A stretch of DNA of 64,000 bases from CAVVIG01 sp050249955 (lineage in GTDB: Bacteria; Acidobacteriota; Vicinamibacteria; Vicinamibacterales; CAVVIG01): assembly GCA_050249955.1 (NCBI GenBank), contig JBFWPN010000008.1, forward strand, positions 207,906 through 271,905, in the 5' to 3' direction. Position 1 is the first letter of the stretch. Each line of letters begins with the position of its first letter. The notes under the pieces are model-generated. The model saw only the letters and a program-made list of their open reading frames with translations. It did no database searches and was not told the DNA's origin. The position numbers and the translations under genes were made by a program. Shown piece after piece: positions 8,453 to 17,729 of the stretch.

Positions 8453-9670
8453 CTACTTCGTCACGACGCTGGCACCAGAGGCGAGGCCGGCGGGGGGCGA
8501 GACAATGACACGCTCACCCGAGGTGAGCCCGGCGATGACCTCGACCCGGTCGCCGTCGGTGCCGCCGGTGCGGATGGCGCGCCGGTCGACCACGCCGCCA
8601 TTCACCACGTAGGCGTAGGTCTGGTTGTTCTCGGCCTTCACGGCCGCCTTCGGCACGAGCATCATCGGCCGGTCGTCGCCCGCAGCCTGCGGTGCGGCCT
8701 GCTTCATGAACGTCACCTTCACGCCCATGTCCGGCAGGATCCGCGGATCGAGCTCGGCGAAGCCGATGCGTACGAGGACCGTGGCCTTCTGCCGGTCGGC
8801 CTTCGGCACGGTGGTGATGACGTGCGCGGGAATCTGCCACTCGGGATAGGCGTTGAGCACCACGGACACCGGCTGTCGGTCCTCGACCCGGTTGATGTAG
8901 GTTTCGTTGACGTCCACCTCCACCTCGAGCGAGCGCATGTCCACCAGCGTGCAGATGCCGGTGCGCGTGAACCCGCCGCCAGCCGAGACCGGTGACACCA
9001 TCTCACCCGGCTGTGCGTCCTTCGACACGGCCACGCCGGCAAAGGGGGCGCGCACCACGGTGTTCTCCAGGTTCGCCCGCTCGACGTCGATCTGCCGTTC
9101 GGCCACGCGGACCTGCTCGCGAGCGGCATCGATCCGCGCGACCAGCGAGTCGACCGATGCGCGCGCCGCATCGAGGTCCGCAGCCGTGTTCAGCCGCTCG
9201 GCCGCCAGCTGTTCGGCCCGTCCGAGCACCAGGCGCGCTTCAGCCAGCCGAACCTCGCTCTCGCGGACGCTGCGGCGGGCCGACTCGGCCTGCGCCTCGG
9301 CCAGCGCCAGGGCCGCCTTGAACTGGGAGTCGTCCAGCCTGGCCAGCACCTGCCCTTCCCGGATCGCCATGCCTTCCTCGACGTTCACCTCCATCACCTT
9401 TCCGGTGATCTTCGAGGAGACCGTGGCACGACGACGGGCAGTGACGTAGCCCGAGGCGTTGAGCACCGATGCCTGCACACCGGCCGCACGCTGCGCGACC
9501 GCGGCGGTTTCCACCTCGACCGGCCGGGGCCGGCTGGCGTACTGGAGCGCCGCAACGCCAGCAATGACCAACACGATGAGCAGCACGACCCACTTGATCC
9601 AGGGCTTCGGCTGCCGTTCGGGCGGACGCTCGATCTTGAGCGCGGCAAGTTCGTCTTTGAGGGTAGGCAT
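8453..9670 (-). CDS. HlyD/MacA-family periplasmic adaptor
   Basis: About 405 residues from the ATG at 9670. A cytoplasmic N-terminus and one membrane helix (about 27-44) are followed by a biotinyl-lipoyl-like domain (VSSKITGKVMEVNVEEGMAI). A long alpha-helical hairpin rich in Ala, Glu and Arg (about 125-205) comes next, then beta-barrel and membrane-proximal domains. MacA-type adaptors link an inner-membrane MacB transporter to an outer-membrane TolC channel. No TolC-like gene is in this window. First gene of the export operon; the ten-base gap to the ATPase gene implies co-transcription. Confidence 0.92.
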   Translation of the reverse strand: MPTLKDELAALKIERPPERQPKPWIKWVVLLIVLVIAGVAALQYASRPRPVEVETAAVAQRAAGVQASVLNASGYVTARRRATVSSKITGKVMEVNVEEGMAIREGQVLARLDDSQFKAALALAEAQAESARRSVRESEVRLAEARLVLGRAEQLAAERLNTAADLDAARASVDSLVARIDAAREQVRVAERQIDVERANLENTVVRAPFAGVAVSKDAQPGEMVSPVSAGGGFTRTGICTLVDMRSLEVEVDVNETYINRVEDRQPVSVVLNAYPEWQIPAHVITTVPKADRQKATVLVRIGFAELDPRILPDMGVKVTFMKQAAPQAAGDDRPMMLVPKAAVKAENNQTYAYVVNGGVVDRRAIRTGGTDGDRVEVIAGLTSGERVIVSPPAGLASGASVVTK

Positions 9671-9949
9671 CAGGACTCTAGGGGGGCCGACGGGCCACGA
9701 GGCCGGTGGGCCACAAGCGATGGCCGGGGCTGACCCTGTCTTCGACGTGCAGTCGCCCCTGGCCGTTCCCTGACATGGTCGTTTGGCGGACGCGCGAATC
9801 GACACGAGCAGGGTACGCCAACTGGCAGCCCGACGGGGTGACAGCCCGGCGAATGGCGGGAATCAGCGGACGAACGGCGGCGGTGAGGGGGCGACTACGG
9901 GGGCAGCGCCCGGCATCGTCGGGGCGCCATCATCGGCGTGAACGGGCGT

Positions 9950-11140
9950 TCACTCGGGGTCGGCCAGCACGCAGCGGTCGCGTCCCTGCTGCTTGGCGGC
10001 GTAGAGCGCCCGGTCGACCGAGACGCACAGCCCGTGCAGGGTGGAGAACCGGGCAGCCGCCGCCACGCCGAAGCTGGCGGTCACCTGTATGCCATCAACG
10101 GGGCGGCCGGCAACCAGCACGCGCAGCCGCTCGGCCACTTCCATCAAGCGGGCCTCGTCGGCCGTCTCGACGACGGCCAGGAACTCCTCGCCGCCGTAGC
10201 GCCCGAATACGTCCTGCGTGCGAAGCCCGTGCATCATGCGCCGGGCGGCCTCGGCGAGCACCCGGTCGCCCACCGCATGCCCGTGTCGGTCGTTCACATC
10301 CTTGAACCGGTCGACGTCGCACATGATGAGGCCGAACGTGCCGTGCCCGTTCTTGTGCCGGCGCCAGGCGCGGGCGAGCGCCTGGTCCAGGCCTCGCCGG
10401 TTCAGGACCCCCGTCAGCGGGTCGGTCGTGGCCGCCTGCTGCAGCCGGCGCTTCTCGGCCAGCAGCCGACGTCCCTGTGTCAGTCCCTGCCCGTAGCTGC
10501 GGGTCTTCTGGACCACGATCGACACCTGGTGCGCCAGTCGCTGGAACCCGGCCACATGCTCCGGGTGATAGGCACGTTCCTGGTTGCTGGTGAACAGCAG
10601 GAAGCCCAGCGGCGCGCCGTCAGCCACCAGCGGGCAGGTCAGGCTGGACCTGGTGCCGTCGGCCACGAGCCGCTTCAGCAGGTCGCCCCGCTGCTCGCTG
10701 GCGACGGCCGGCATGTAATCGATGATGAGCGGCTGATCGTGATGGAGCAACTCGTACAGCCCGCTGTCGGCCACCGGTGAGGTGTAGCCCACCGGCACCG
10801 GGGCGGCCCCCCCACGCGACCGCATCCAGTAGGCCACGGTCGCCGATCCGTGGTCGGCCAGGAAGGAGCAGATGATGCGGTCGAAGGGGATGAAGCCGGA
10901 GAACCCGTCGAACATCCGGTTGAGGACGGCGTCGAGGAGCTGGTTGCGCTCCACCGCGATCTGCCTGACGAGCTGGTTGAGCACCTCCTCGCGACGCGCG
11001 ACGTCGGTGGAGATGGCCGCCAGCGTCGAACCGAGCTGCTCGATCGGATCGACCGGCAGGTCGGGCTGGAACGGCAGGCACGTCGGGGAGAGCAGCGTCG
11101 GCTCATCAGCGGCGGGGCACATGCCACATGAGGTAAGCAT
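9950..11140 (-). CDS. Diguanylate cyclase with GAF-like sensor domain
   Basis: 396 residues. Residues about 50-215 resemble a GAF domain, with the phrase LTCPLVADGAPLGFLLFTS typical of the fold. A GGDEF domain follows (about 238-390) with DPLTGVLNRRGLD, the metal-binding CDVDRFKDVNDRHGH and a GGEEF active site, so cyclase activity is likely. An RTQD motif exactly five residues before GGEEF matches the inhibitory I-site (RxxD), implying product feedback. No EAL domain or membrane helix is seen, so it should be cytoplasmic. It is the only c-di-GMP synthase in the window, although two YfiR-like genes lie 4.5 kb or more away. Confidence 0.93.
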   Translation of the reverse strand: MLTSCGMCPAADEPTLLSPTCLPFQPDLPVDPIEQLGSTLAAISTDVARREEVLNQLVRQIAVERNQLLDAVLNRMFDGFSGFIPFDRIICSFLADHGSATVAYWMRSRGGAAPVPVGYTSPVADSGLYELLHHDQPLIIDYMPAVASEQRGDLLKRLVADGTRSSLTCPLVADGAPLGFLLFTSNQERAYHPEHVAGFQRLAHQVSIVVQKTRSYGQGLTQGRRLLAEKRRLQQAATTDPLTGVLNRRGLDQALARAWRRHKNGHGTFGLIMCDVDRFKDVNDRHGHAVGDRVLAEAARRMMHGLRTQDVFGRYGGEEFLAVVETADEARLMEVAERLRVLVAGRPVDGIQVTASFGVAAAARFSTLHGLCVSVDRALYAAKQQGRDRCVLADPE

Positions 11141-11222
11141 TGACTCTGCCGTGGTACCCGCAGGGGGTGATTCCCGGAATTGCGCAGAAAATCTGCAGGT
11201 ATGCTCGGGCTCGGGTACCGCA

Positions 11223-11246
11223 AGGGTGTCGGCCTACCGACACCTT
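11223..11246. other. Inverted repeat upstream of the diguanylate cyclase
   Basis: GGTGTCGG-CCTA-CCGACACC is a perfect 8-bp inverted repeat (11225-11244), extended by a wobble and an A-T pair. It lies between the stop of the secreted unknown and the cyclase start, about 80 bases before the latter. Without a T-run it is as likely an operator as a weak terminator. Confidence 0.45.
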
Positions 11247-11281
11247 GACGGCCTAAAGACACGAGGGCGTACGGCCGATTG

Positions 11282-12031
11282 CTACGGGATCGAAATCTCG
11301 CGGACGTAGAACGGGATGGTGGTCACACCCAGCAGGGTCTCCGTACCGTCGAAGATCGACGCCAGCGCCGGACCCGATGCCTTGAACGACAACTGCTCCA
11401 CCCGGTCGGGCGTCGAGGCGCTGCGCACTGCATCGCTCGCCTGATCGATGCGGTAGGTCCGCTGGAACTCGGGCCTGGCGCCGGACCGCACCACGCTGTC
11501 CACGTGCGCCTTCGTCACGGGACCGCGCCTGTAGGTCAGCCGCAGGTCGACCCGCTCTCCCGACGCCGCCGCGAACGACCATGTTTCCTGTACGCGGGCA
11601 TGCCCCTCGGCCTCACCCGTGACGGTCCGTTCCAGGGCGGCAGTCGTCGCCTGCAGGTAGACGCCATACGCACCGGCCCCCTCGGGCGAGATCCCGCTGA
11701 TGATGATCGTGTTCGTCTGCCCGGTCTGGGTGTTGCGCGCCGGCACGCCGAACACCATGTAGCGCGAGGTGCCGGTCCGCAGCGGCTTCCCCTGCGGATC
11801 GAGCACGACGACCCGCTCCATCATGGTGACATTCAGGTTCGCGCCGGGCGTCGCCGGACTGGTCGACGGCGCCGACACCCATCCCGCGGGCAGCCGCTTC
11901 TGCAGCGCCTCCGCATTCACCCTGAACGCCAGTGACGTGCGGGTCTCCGAACTCCACTCGGTGACGTTCTGGGCCAGCACCGTCGACGGGGCAAGTACGG
12001 AGAGCAGCAGGGCGAGCAGGCGGGTCGGCAT
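11282..12031 (-). CDS. Secreted protein of unknown function
   Basis: 249 residues. The start at 12031 is set by a clear signal peptide (MPTRLLALLLSVLAPSTVLAQ, about 21 residues). The mature part has FRVNAEALQKRLPAGW, which recalls the opening of acetoacetate-decarboxylase-like and DUF2071 folds, where a small beta-barrel binds a ligand. The rest is beta-rich (RYMVFGVPARN, TIIISGISPEG). I do not recognise a named family with certainty. It lies 37 bases after the class V enzyme on the same strand and may be transcribed with it. Confidence 0.65.
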   Translation of the reverse strand: MPTRLLALLLSVLAPSTVLAQNVTEWSSETRTSLAFRVNAEALQKRLPAGWVSAPSTSPATPGANLNVTMMERVVVLDPQGKPLRTGTSRYMVFGVPARNTQTGQTNTIIISGISPEGAGAYGVYLQATTAALERTVTGEAEGHARVQETWSFAAASGERVDLRLTYRRGPVTKAHVDSVVRSGARPEFQRTYRIDQASDAVRSASTPDRVEQLSFKASGPALASIFDGTETLLGVTTIPFYVREISIP

Positions 12032-12068
12032 GACGCAGGATCCTAGCAGGATCCGGCGCCAGGTCCGA

Positions 12069-13253
12069 TCACGGCGAGGCCAGCCCCGCGACCGCGGACG
12101 CCAGGTGGCGGTAGTCCTCCCGGTCGTTGTAGACCTGCGCGGACACGCGTGCCTGCAGGCCGCCCCGAGCTGCATGCACGGCCACCTCGATCCCATGCTC
12201 GAACAGCAGCACATCCCTCACCCTCGCCGCAGCGTCGGGCGTGGAGCCGAGCCGCTCGGGCAGCGCCACGGTGACCATCGCACCGGCCATGTCGCGAGGG
12301 GCGTCGATGTGCGTCCGCCAGGTGTCGGCCAGCATCCGTGCGCCGTGCCAGGCGAGGTCGTGCGTGTAGGCGAGCACGGCATCGAGGCCACCGAGCCGGT
12401 CGATGAACGCGAAGGCCGCTGGCGCGGCCAGGTGCGGTGACGCGTCGCGCGTCCCGACCATGTCGAACTCGGTCGTGAACCCCTGGTCGAGCCCCCACGA
12501 AATGACGGCCGGGTGGGTCATGGCCTGGCGTTCGGGCGAGGCCCACAGGAACCCGCTGCTGCGCGGCACGAACGCCCACTTGTGCAGGTTCGCGACATAC
12601 CAGTCGCACCCGAGCGCGGGCACGTCGAGGCGGATGGACCCGGGCGCATGCGCCCCGTCGGCCAGTACCGCAACGCCGCGGGCGCGCAGCGCACTGGCGA
12701 TTCGGGCCAGCGGCAGGACGATGGCCGCCTCCGCCGCGATGTGGTCCACGATGGCCAGCCGGGTCCGCGGCCCCGCCGCGCGGACAAAGGCGTCCACGAT
12801 CCCGTCCGGCGTGAACGGCGGCTGAATCGAGACCGTCCTGAGAACCGCCTGCTTCTCGCGCGCCGCGTAGGCCGCAGCCAGCGTGACCCCGCCGTAGCCG
12901 AGATTGCTCACCAGGATCTCGTCACCAGCCTCGAGCGGAAACGACCGCAGTACCGCGTTCGCGCCGGTCGTCGCGTTGTCGACGAACACCAGGTCGTCGC
13001 CACGCGCGCCGACGAACGCGGCGACCGCATCGGCCGCCTCACGCAGGCGCGGGCGTGACGGACGCCACGCCCCCACGACAATCGAGGTGAGTTCCCGGAG
13101 CTGAAAGCGGCTGGGCTGACGCTCCGTCCCGTCCTGGATGGCGCGCTGCGCCTCGAGGACCGCACGGGGTGTGGCACCGACCGTCGGGTGGTTCAGGTAC
13201 GTGATGGCGGGGTCGAGGAGCCACTCACCCCTCAGCGAACGTCCGTACTCCAT
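12069..13253 (-). CDS. PLP-dependent aminotransferase class V-like enzyme
   Basis: 394 residues. The class V fold is shown by VFVDNATTGANAVLRSF (phosphate-binding region, about 89-105), LADGAHAPG (Asp199 for the pyridine nitrogen) and NLHKWAFVPRSSGFLW with the Schiff-base Lys225. The sequence most resembles isopenicillin N epimerase-like members. These also include cysteine desulfurases and racemases, but there is no catalytic cysteine loop of the IscS type. No signal peptide, so cytoplasmic. Neighbours give no pathway; the substrate is unknown. Confidence 0.88.
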   Translation of the reverse strand: MEYGRSLRGEWLLDPAITYLNHPTVGATPRAVLEAQRAIQDGTERQPSRFQLRELTSIVVGAWRPSRPRLREAADAVAAFVGARGDDLVFVDNATTGANAVLRSFPLEAGDEILVSNLGYGGVTLAAAYAAREKQAVLRTVSIQPPFTPDGIVDAFVRAAGPRTRLAIVDHIAAEAAIVLPLARIASALRARGVAVLADGAHAPGSIRLDVPALGCDWYVANLHKWAFVPRSSGFLWASPERQAMTHPAVISWGLDQGFTTEFDMVGTRDASPHLAAPAAFAFIDRLGGLDAVLAYTHDLAWHGARMLADTWRTHIDAPRDMAGAMVTVALPERLGSTPDAAARVRDVLLFEHGIEVAVHAARGGLQARVSAQVYNDREDYRHLASAVAGLASP

Positions 13254-13275
13254 CCGTCGATGGTACGCCGGCCGC

Positions 13276-14466
13276 CTACTTCTTCGCGATGAAGGCCCTG
13301 CCCTGCTGCGCGACGATCTCCACGAGGTTCCCCATCGCCAGGTTCACGTCCACCAGGTGCAGGCCCCAGTTGGCCAGCACCTGCTGACCCGCGCCCAGGT
13401 CGCCCACGATGTCGTCCACGCGGGGGTCCGCAGGATTGCCGTTCACCGTCACGTCGAGGTAGGTGGCGTGCTCGTTCGTCCTGCACTCGGCGGTGAGAAG
13501 CCCAGGCACGCTCACCCAGGGCGTATCGACCGTCGGCCCCGAGGACACCCACGGCTTCGGCGCCGTGGTGCTGGTGATGGTCCGCCCCTTCGCGTCCAGG
13601 TACGCGTGCAGGTCGGCACGGCCCCCGCCGAGCGCCGCCGGGTTCGTGCAGGCCGCTGCCATGCCCGGCGTGGTCACATGTCCGAACAGCGCGTTCGCAG
13701 GCGGTGGCACAGTGGAGCGATAGGTGGAGAAGGTGATGAGGCATCCCGTGTCCGTGGCCCCATGACACAGCGGGATGGTTCTGAACGTGCCGCCCACATC
13801 CCTGCCCTGCGGCACCTCCACGGTGGTCCCCATCAGGATGGCCGACACCAGGCGTCGCTGCTCGGGCTTGCCGTCGATCTCCTTCGCGATCAGCGCCTGG
13901 AGCAGGAACGACCCCTGCGAGTGGCCAATCAGCACGACCCCGCGCCCGTTGTTGTCGTGCTGCAGGTAATGCCGCCACGCATCACGCACATCGTCGTACT
14001 GCGGCCCCGACGACAGGGCGCCGAGGCCGCCCGCCATCACGCGCCGGAGACCGGCCAGCGTCACCTGCCGGTACAACGGCGCGAAGACCCGGCACGACTG
14101 GCGGAACCGCGCGAACTGCTGCGCGATCACATTGAGTTCGGCCGGGTCTGGCGTCATGTCGCTGTAGTTCCCCGGGTCGGTCGAGATGGTGGGATAGACG
14201 TAGAAGCAGTCGATGGCCGGATTCGCGGCCGGCCGGAACGGCTCCTTCGTCACGGTGCCGTCTGCCTTGACCACCGTGGCATCCAGGTTGATGTCGCAGG
14301 CGTCGTGCCCTCCGGGCCGGCACAGCCAGTTCGCGTCCTTCGCGTAGTCGTTCGGCGCGGACGGCTGCGCGGCGGGCGCGGGCGGCGGCGCACCCTGCGC
14401 ACGTACCGTGGCCGGGATCGTGAGCGATACGGTGACGAGGCCCAGCAGGGCCAGATGCTTCAGCAC
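13276..14466 (-). CDS. Secreted DUF3089 alpha/beta-hydrolase
   Basis: 396 residues, GTG start at 14466 preceded by GGAGG at five bases. A signal peptide (1-23, ending TVRAQ) and a proline/alanine linker lead to a DUF3089 domain: CFYVYPTISTDPGNYSD, FAPLYRQVTLAGL and the nucleophile elbow GHSQGS. DUF3089 proteins are predicted lipases or esterases of the alpha/beta fold; the acid and histidine cannot be assigned safely by eye. It follows the RsbW-like gene by 45 bases and may be in one unit with it. Confidence 0.85.
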   Translation of the reverse strand: MLKHLALLGLVTVSLTIPATVRAQGAPPPAPAAQPSAPNDYAKDANWLCRPGGHDACDINLDATVVKADGTVTKEPFRPAANPAIDCFYVYPTISTDPGNYSDMTPDPAELNVIAQQFARFRQSCRVFAPLYRQVTLAGLRRVMAGGLGALSSGPQYDDVRDAWRHYLQHDNNGRGVVLIGHSQGSFLLQALIAKEIDGKPEQRRLVSAILMGTTVEVPQGRDVGGTFRTIPLCHGATDTGCLITFSTYRSTVPPPANALFGHVTTPGMAAACTNPAALGGGRADLHAYLDAKGRTITSTTAPKPWVSSGPTVDTPWVSVPGLLTAECRTNEHATYLDVTVNGNPADPRVDDIVGDLGAGQQVLANWGLHLVDVNLAMGNLVEIVAQQGRAFIAKK

Positions 14467-14511
14467 ACGAACCTCCGAAGAGTGGTGCCGGCGCGTGGTC
14501 CGGCGGCGTCA

Positions 14512-14952
14512 TCAGACCGTCGAGCCGTTGTCGGCGCCGATCGCGAGTTCGATGTCCAGGTGGTTCCTGCCCTCGTCGCGGCGGTAGCGCACGTCGCGTG
14601 CGATGGACTTCATGATGTGGACGCCGAGGCCGCCGATGCGGCGCTCCTCGATGGGCAGGTCGAACCTGGGCAGCGGCGCGTCGAGTGGGTTGTAGGCAAC
14701 GCCGTCGTCGTCGATATGGATGCGAAGGAGGCCGCCGTCGAGCGCGAGGGAGACGTTGATCAGGTGCTCGGCGGTGTCCTCGTAGCCGTGCACGAGGATG
14801 TTGATGACCGCCTCGTCCAGTACGAGCCGGACGTTGAACATGTCGTCTTCGCGGATGCCGTTCGCCTCGCAGAAGCCTTCGAGCAGCGAGAACATCCGCG
14901 CGATCTCGCTGCGGTCGTTGCGAAGCGTGAAGGACAGGTCGGACGGACTCAT
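14512..14952 (-). CDS. RsbW-like anti-sigma-factor serine kinase / HATPase
   Basis: 146 residues forming a single GHKL ATPase domain: N-box RLVLDEAVINILVHGY, then HIDDDGVAYNP and GGLGVHIMKSIARDVRYRR. Such stand-alone domains bind a sigma factor or phosphorylate a STAS antagonist in partner-switching systems. No sigma factor, PP2C phosphatase or STAS gene adjoins it; the only STAS protein in the window is 36 kb away. It faces the Gfo/Idh gene across a 210-bp divergent region with a long inverted repeat. Confidence 0.88.
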   Translation of the reverse strand: MSPSDLSFTLRNDRSEIARMFSLLEGFCEANGIREDDMFNVRLVLDEAVINILVHGYEDTAEHLINVSLALDGGLLRIHIDDDGVAYNPLDAPLPRFDLPIEERRIGGLGVHIMKSIARDVRYRRDEGRNHLDIELAIGADNGSTV

Positions 14953-15071
14953 GCGATCGGGTCACCCAGGCTGGTGCCGCACCGCGCGGAGCACAGCCGC
15001 AGGAATCTTGTGCCGTGACTGTCCGGGTGTCAACTGGCCCGGTGAGCCCGGGGGCAGGCTGCGGGGATCGA

Positions 15072-15127
15072 TCGTGGCGTGCACGTTCGGGCGACCAGCG
15101 AGGCCCGGATGAAGGGGCACGCCACGA
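15072..15127. promoter_or_regulatory. Long spaced inverted repeat in a divergent promoter region
   Basis: TCGTGGCGTGC (15072-15082) and GCACGCCACGA (15117-15127) form perfect 11-bp arms 34 bases apart. They lie between the divergent RsbW-like and Gfo/Idh starts, ending 35 bases before the latter. Such arms could bind two dimers of a regulator and loop the DNA, or form a leader hairpin. Confidence 0.5.
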
Positions 15128-15162
15128 CCGCTGATGTGGTTCAATGGAGTGTTCCACGCTCC

Positions 15163-16149
15163 ATGCCGGTCAGCCCCACACCCCTCCGTCTGGCGTTCCT
15201 CGGCTGCGGATTCATCACCCGCGTCCACAGCAGCCACCTGCGCGCGCTCCGCCCGCTCATCGTGCCGAGCTACGCCAGCCGCGACCTGGCCAGGGCGACC
15301 GAATACATGCGCAGGTTCGGCGGAGACCGCGCCTACCCGAGCTATGACGCCGCCATTGCCGATCCTACGGTCGATGCCGTGGTGGTGGCGGTGCCTCCGA
15401 GCTACCACCTCGACCTGACCCTGCGTGCCCTCGACGCGGGCAAGCACGTGCTGGTCGAGAAGCCGGCCTTCCCGACGATGACCGATTTCGAGACGGTGCG
15501 GGCAGCCCAGGCGCGCACCGGGCGGGTGATCGTCGTGGGCGAGAACGACCACTACAAGCCGCTGGCCGTCACGCTCCGCCGCCTGCTGGCTGACGACGTG
15601 ATTGGCGAGATGGTGTTCCTGCAGATGACCACCGTCGCCCACCGGCTCAAGGCCGCCGACGACTGGCGCAACGACGAATCGATGGCAGGCGGCGACGCCT
15701 TCTTCGAGGAAGGCATCCACTGGCTGCACATTGCCGGCAGCCTGGGCCCGGCCATCACGGACATCCGCGGGTTCCGGCCGTCGGTCTCGCGCACGGGCCC
15801 CGACCGTCGCGCGAAGAGCATGATGGTGGCCTTCCGCTACGACAACGACGCCGTGGGCACCATCTACTATTCGCGCGAGATTCCGTCGCTCTTCAAGGGT
15901 CTCCGGATGTCGAAGATCATGGGACGGGCCGGGTCCATCGCGTTCGAGTCGAACGGCCTCTTCGTCTTCGTGCACGGCCGGCACCGCACGTTCGAGGTGC
16001 CGGGCCTGCTGCGCGACATCCGGGGCTACAAGGCGATGTACCGCGACTTCGCCGCCGCCATCCGCACCGGCCGCACACCCGAGATGAGCCTGGAGCGCGC
16101 CATCGAGGATCAACGGCTGATGGAACGGGTCTATGCCAGCATCGGGTAA
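15163..16149 (+). CDS. Gfo/Idh/MocA-family NAD(P)-dependent oxidoreductase
   Basis: 328 residues. The ATG at 15163 places the Rossmann motif LAFLGCGFITRVHSSHL at the N-terminus as expected; codons upstream lie in the promoter region. DAVVVAVPPSYH and the signature VEKPAF follow, with the lysine that contacts substrate and cofactor. The C-terminal substrate domain includes FFEEGIHWLHIAGSLG. The family oxidises or reduces sugars and cyclitols. Its end overlaps the GMC oxidoreductase start by 17 bases, so the pair probably acts on one carbohydrate-like substrate (inference). Confidence 0.9.
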   Translation: MPVSPTPLRLAFLGCGFITRVHSSHLRALRPLIVPSYASRDLARATEYMRRFGGDRAYPSYDAAIADPTVDAVVVAVPPSYHLDLTLRALDAGKHVLVEKPAFPTMTDFETVRAAQARTGRVIVVGENDHYKPLAVTLRRLLADDVIGEMVFLQMTTVAHRLKAADDWRNDESMAGGDAFFEEGIHWLHIAGSLGPAITDIRGFRPSVSRTGPDRRAKSMMVAFRYDNDAVGTIYYSREIPSLFKGLRMSKIMGRAGSIAFESNGLFVFVHGRHRTFEVPGLLRDIRGYKAMYRDFAAAIRTGRTPEMSLERAIEDQRLMERVYASIG

Positions 16150-17674
16150 GGCGCGTTCCCCCAGGTTCGACAGCTACGACATCATCATCATCGGCAGCGG
16201 CGCAGGGGGCGGCACGCTGGCGTGCGCGCTGGCCGACACCGGCGCGCGCATCCTCATCGTCGAACGGGGCGACTTCGTCGCGTCCGAACCCGAGAACTGG
16301 GATCCCGAGGCGGTCTGGAAGCACCTCCGCTACCGCACCACCGACCGGTGGCTCGACGACAAGGGCGAGCTGTTCCAGCCGTACACGCACTACAACGTCG
16401 GCGGCAACACGAAGTTCTGGGGCAGCGTGCTGTACCGGCTGCGCCGCGAGGACTTCGGCGAGGTCCAGCATGCCGACGGCGTGTCGCCGGCCTGGCCGAT
16501 CGACTACGACACGCTGGCGCCGTATTACGACCGTGCCGAGCGGATGTATCACGTGCACGGCGAGGCCGGGCACGACGCCACGGAACCACCGCGTGGACCC
16601 TGGCCGCATGCGCCCATTCCCCACGCCGCCAACATGGCTGGCCTCGTCGAGCGGCTGAAGACGATGGGACTGCACCCGTCGCCACTGCCGCTGGGATTGG
16701 TGGGGCCCGGTCAGGAGGGTGGCTGCGTCCTCTGCAACACATGCAACTCGTTCCCGTGCCGCCTGGGCAAGAAGAGCGACGCCGAGGTGTGCGCCGTGCA
16801 GCCGGCACTGGCGCACCAGAACGTGGAACTGCTGACCCGCGCGTGTGCGAGACGGCTGCTCACCGATGGAACGGGACGGAGGGTGGAAGCGGTCGAGGTG
16901 GAGCACGACGGCGAGGTGCTGACGCTGCGCGCGCCGGTCATCGTCTCGGCCTGCGGCGCGGTGCACTCGGCCGCGCTGATGCTGCGGTCGGCCACCGACC
17001 GTCATCCCGAGGGGCTCGCGAACTCCTCCGGGCTGGTCGGCCGTCGGTACATGGCGCACCTTGCCACCATGATGCAGGGGTTCCATCCGCTGCGGTTCAA
17101 CCCGGACGTGTTCCAGAAGACCGTCGCCATCAACGACTTCTACCTGTCGAGTCCAGAAACCGGATTTCCCCTGGGACAGATCCAGTCGCAGGGCCGCACG
17201 CACGGGGTGATGGCGCAGATCGTGGTGCCGTGGATTCCCTTGTGGGCGTACGACGCCTGGGTGGCGCGGGGCGTCGACTGGCTGGTGATGTCGGAAGACC
17301 TGCCGAACCCGGAGAACCGGGTCACGGTGGAGCGCGACGGGCGCATCAGGCTCACCTACACCCCGAACAACGAGCGGGCGCACCACGAGCTGGTGCGGCG
17401 CTTCACGCGCGTGCTGCGCGACCTGGGGTTCTGGAAGGTGATGGCCTACTCGCACCGGACGCGGAACACGACACACCAGTGCGGGACGCTCGTCTTCGGT
17501 CGGGACCCACGCACATCGGTGCTCGACACGTTCTGCCGCACGCACGACATCGACAACCTCTTCGTGGTCGATGCATCATTCTTTCCCTCGTCTGCCGCCG
17601 TGAACCCCGGGCTGACCATCGTGGCCCAGGCACTGCGGGTGGCCGACCACATGCGCGCCACGTACTTCGGGTGA
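16133..17674 (+). CDS. GMC-family FAD-dependent oxidoreductase
   Basis: 513 residues. The dinucleotide motif IIIIGSGAGGGTLACALADTG occupies about 18-38, followed by ILIVERGDF. YNVGGNTKFWGSVLYRLR is the GMC FAD-contact segment. A cysteine cluster (GGCVLCNTCNSFPCRLG, about 200-216) is common in bacterial relatives. The C-terminus has HQCGTLVFG, carrying the likely catalytic histidine, and DASFFPSSAAVNPGLTIVAQALRVADH. Without a signal peptide it is probably cytoplasmic. GMC enzymes oxidise alcohols or sugars; overlap with the Gfo/Idh gene suggests successive steps. Specificity is unknown. Confidence 0.93.
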   Translation: MPASGKARSPRFDSYDIIIIGSGAGGGTLACALADTGARILIVERGDFVASEPENWDPEAVWKHLRYRTTDRWLDDKGELFQPYTHYNVGGNTKFWGSVLYRLRREDFGEVQHADGVSPAWPIDYDTLAPYYDRAERMYHVHGEAGHDATEPPRGPWPHAPIPHAANMAGLVERLKTMGLHPSPLPLGLVGPGQEGGCVLCNTCNSFPCRLGKKSDAEVCAVQPALAHQNVELLTRACARRLLTDGTGRRVEAVEVEHDGEVLTLRAPVIVSACGAVHSAALMLRSATDRHPEGLANSSGLVGRRYMAHLATMMQGFHPLRFNPDVFQKTVAINDFYLSSPETGFPLGQIQSQGRTHGVMAQIVVPWIPLWAYDAWVARGVDWLVMSEDLPNPENRVTVERDGRIRLTYTPNNERAHHELVRRFTRVLRDLGFWKVMAYSHRTRNTTHQCGTLVFGRDPRTSVLDTFCRTHDIDNLFVVDASFFPSSAAVNPGLTIVAQALRVADHMRATYFG

Positions 17675-17729
17675 AGCGCACGAACACGACAGGCGGCATC
17701 CACTATCGACCGCAGCTATTGAGGTAGCA

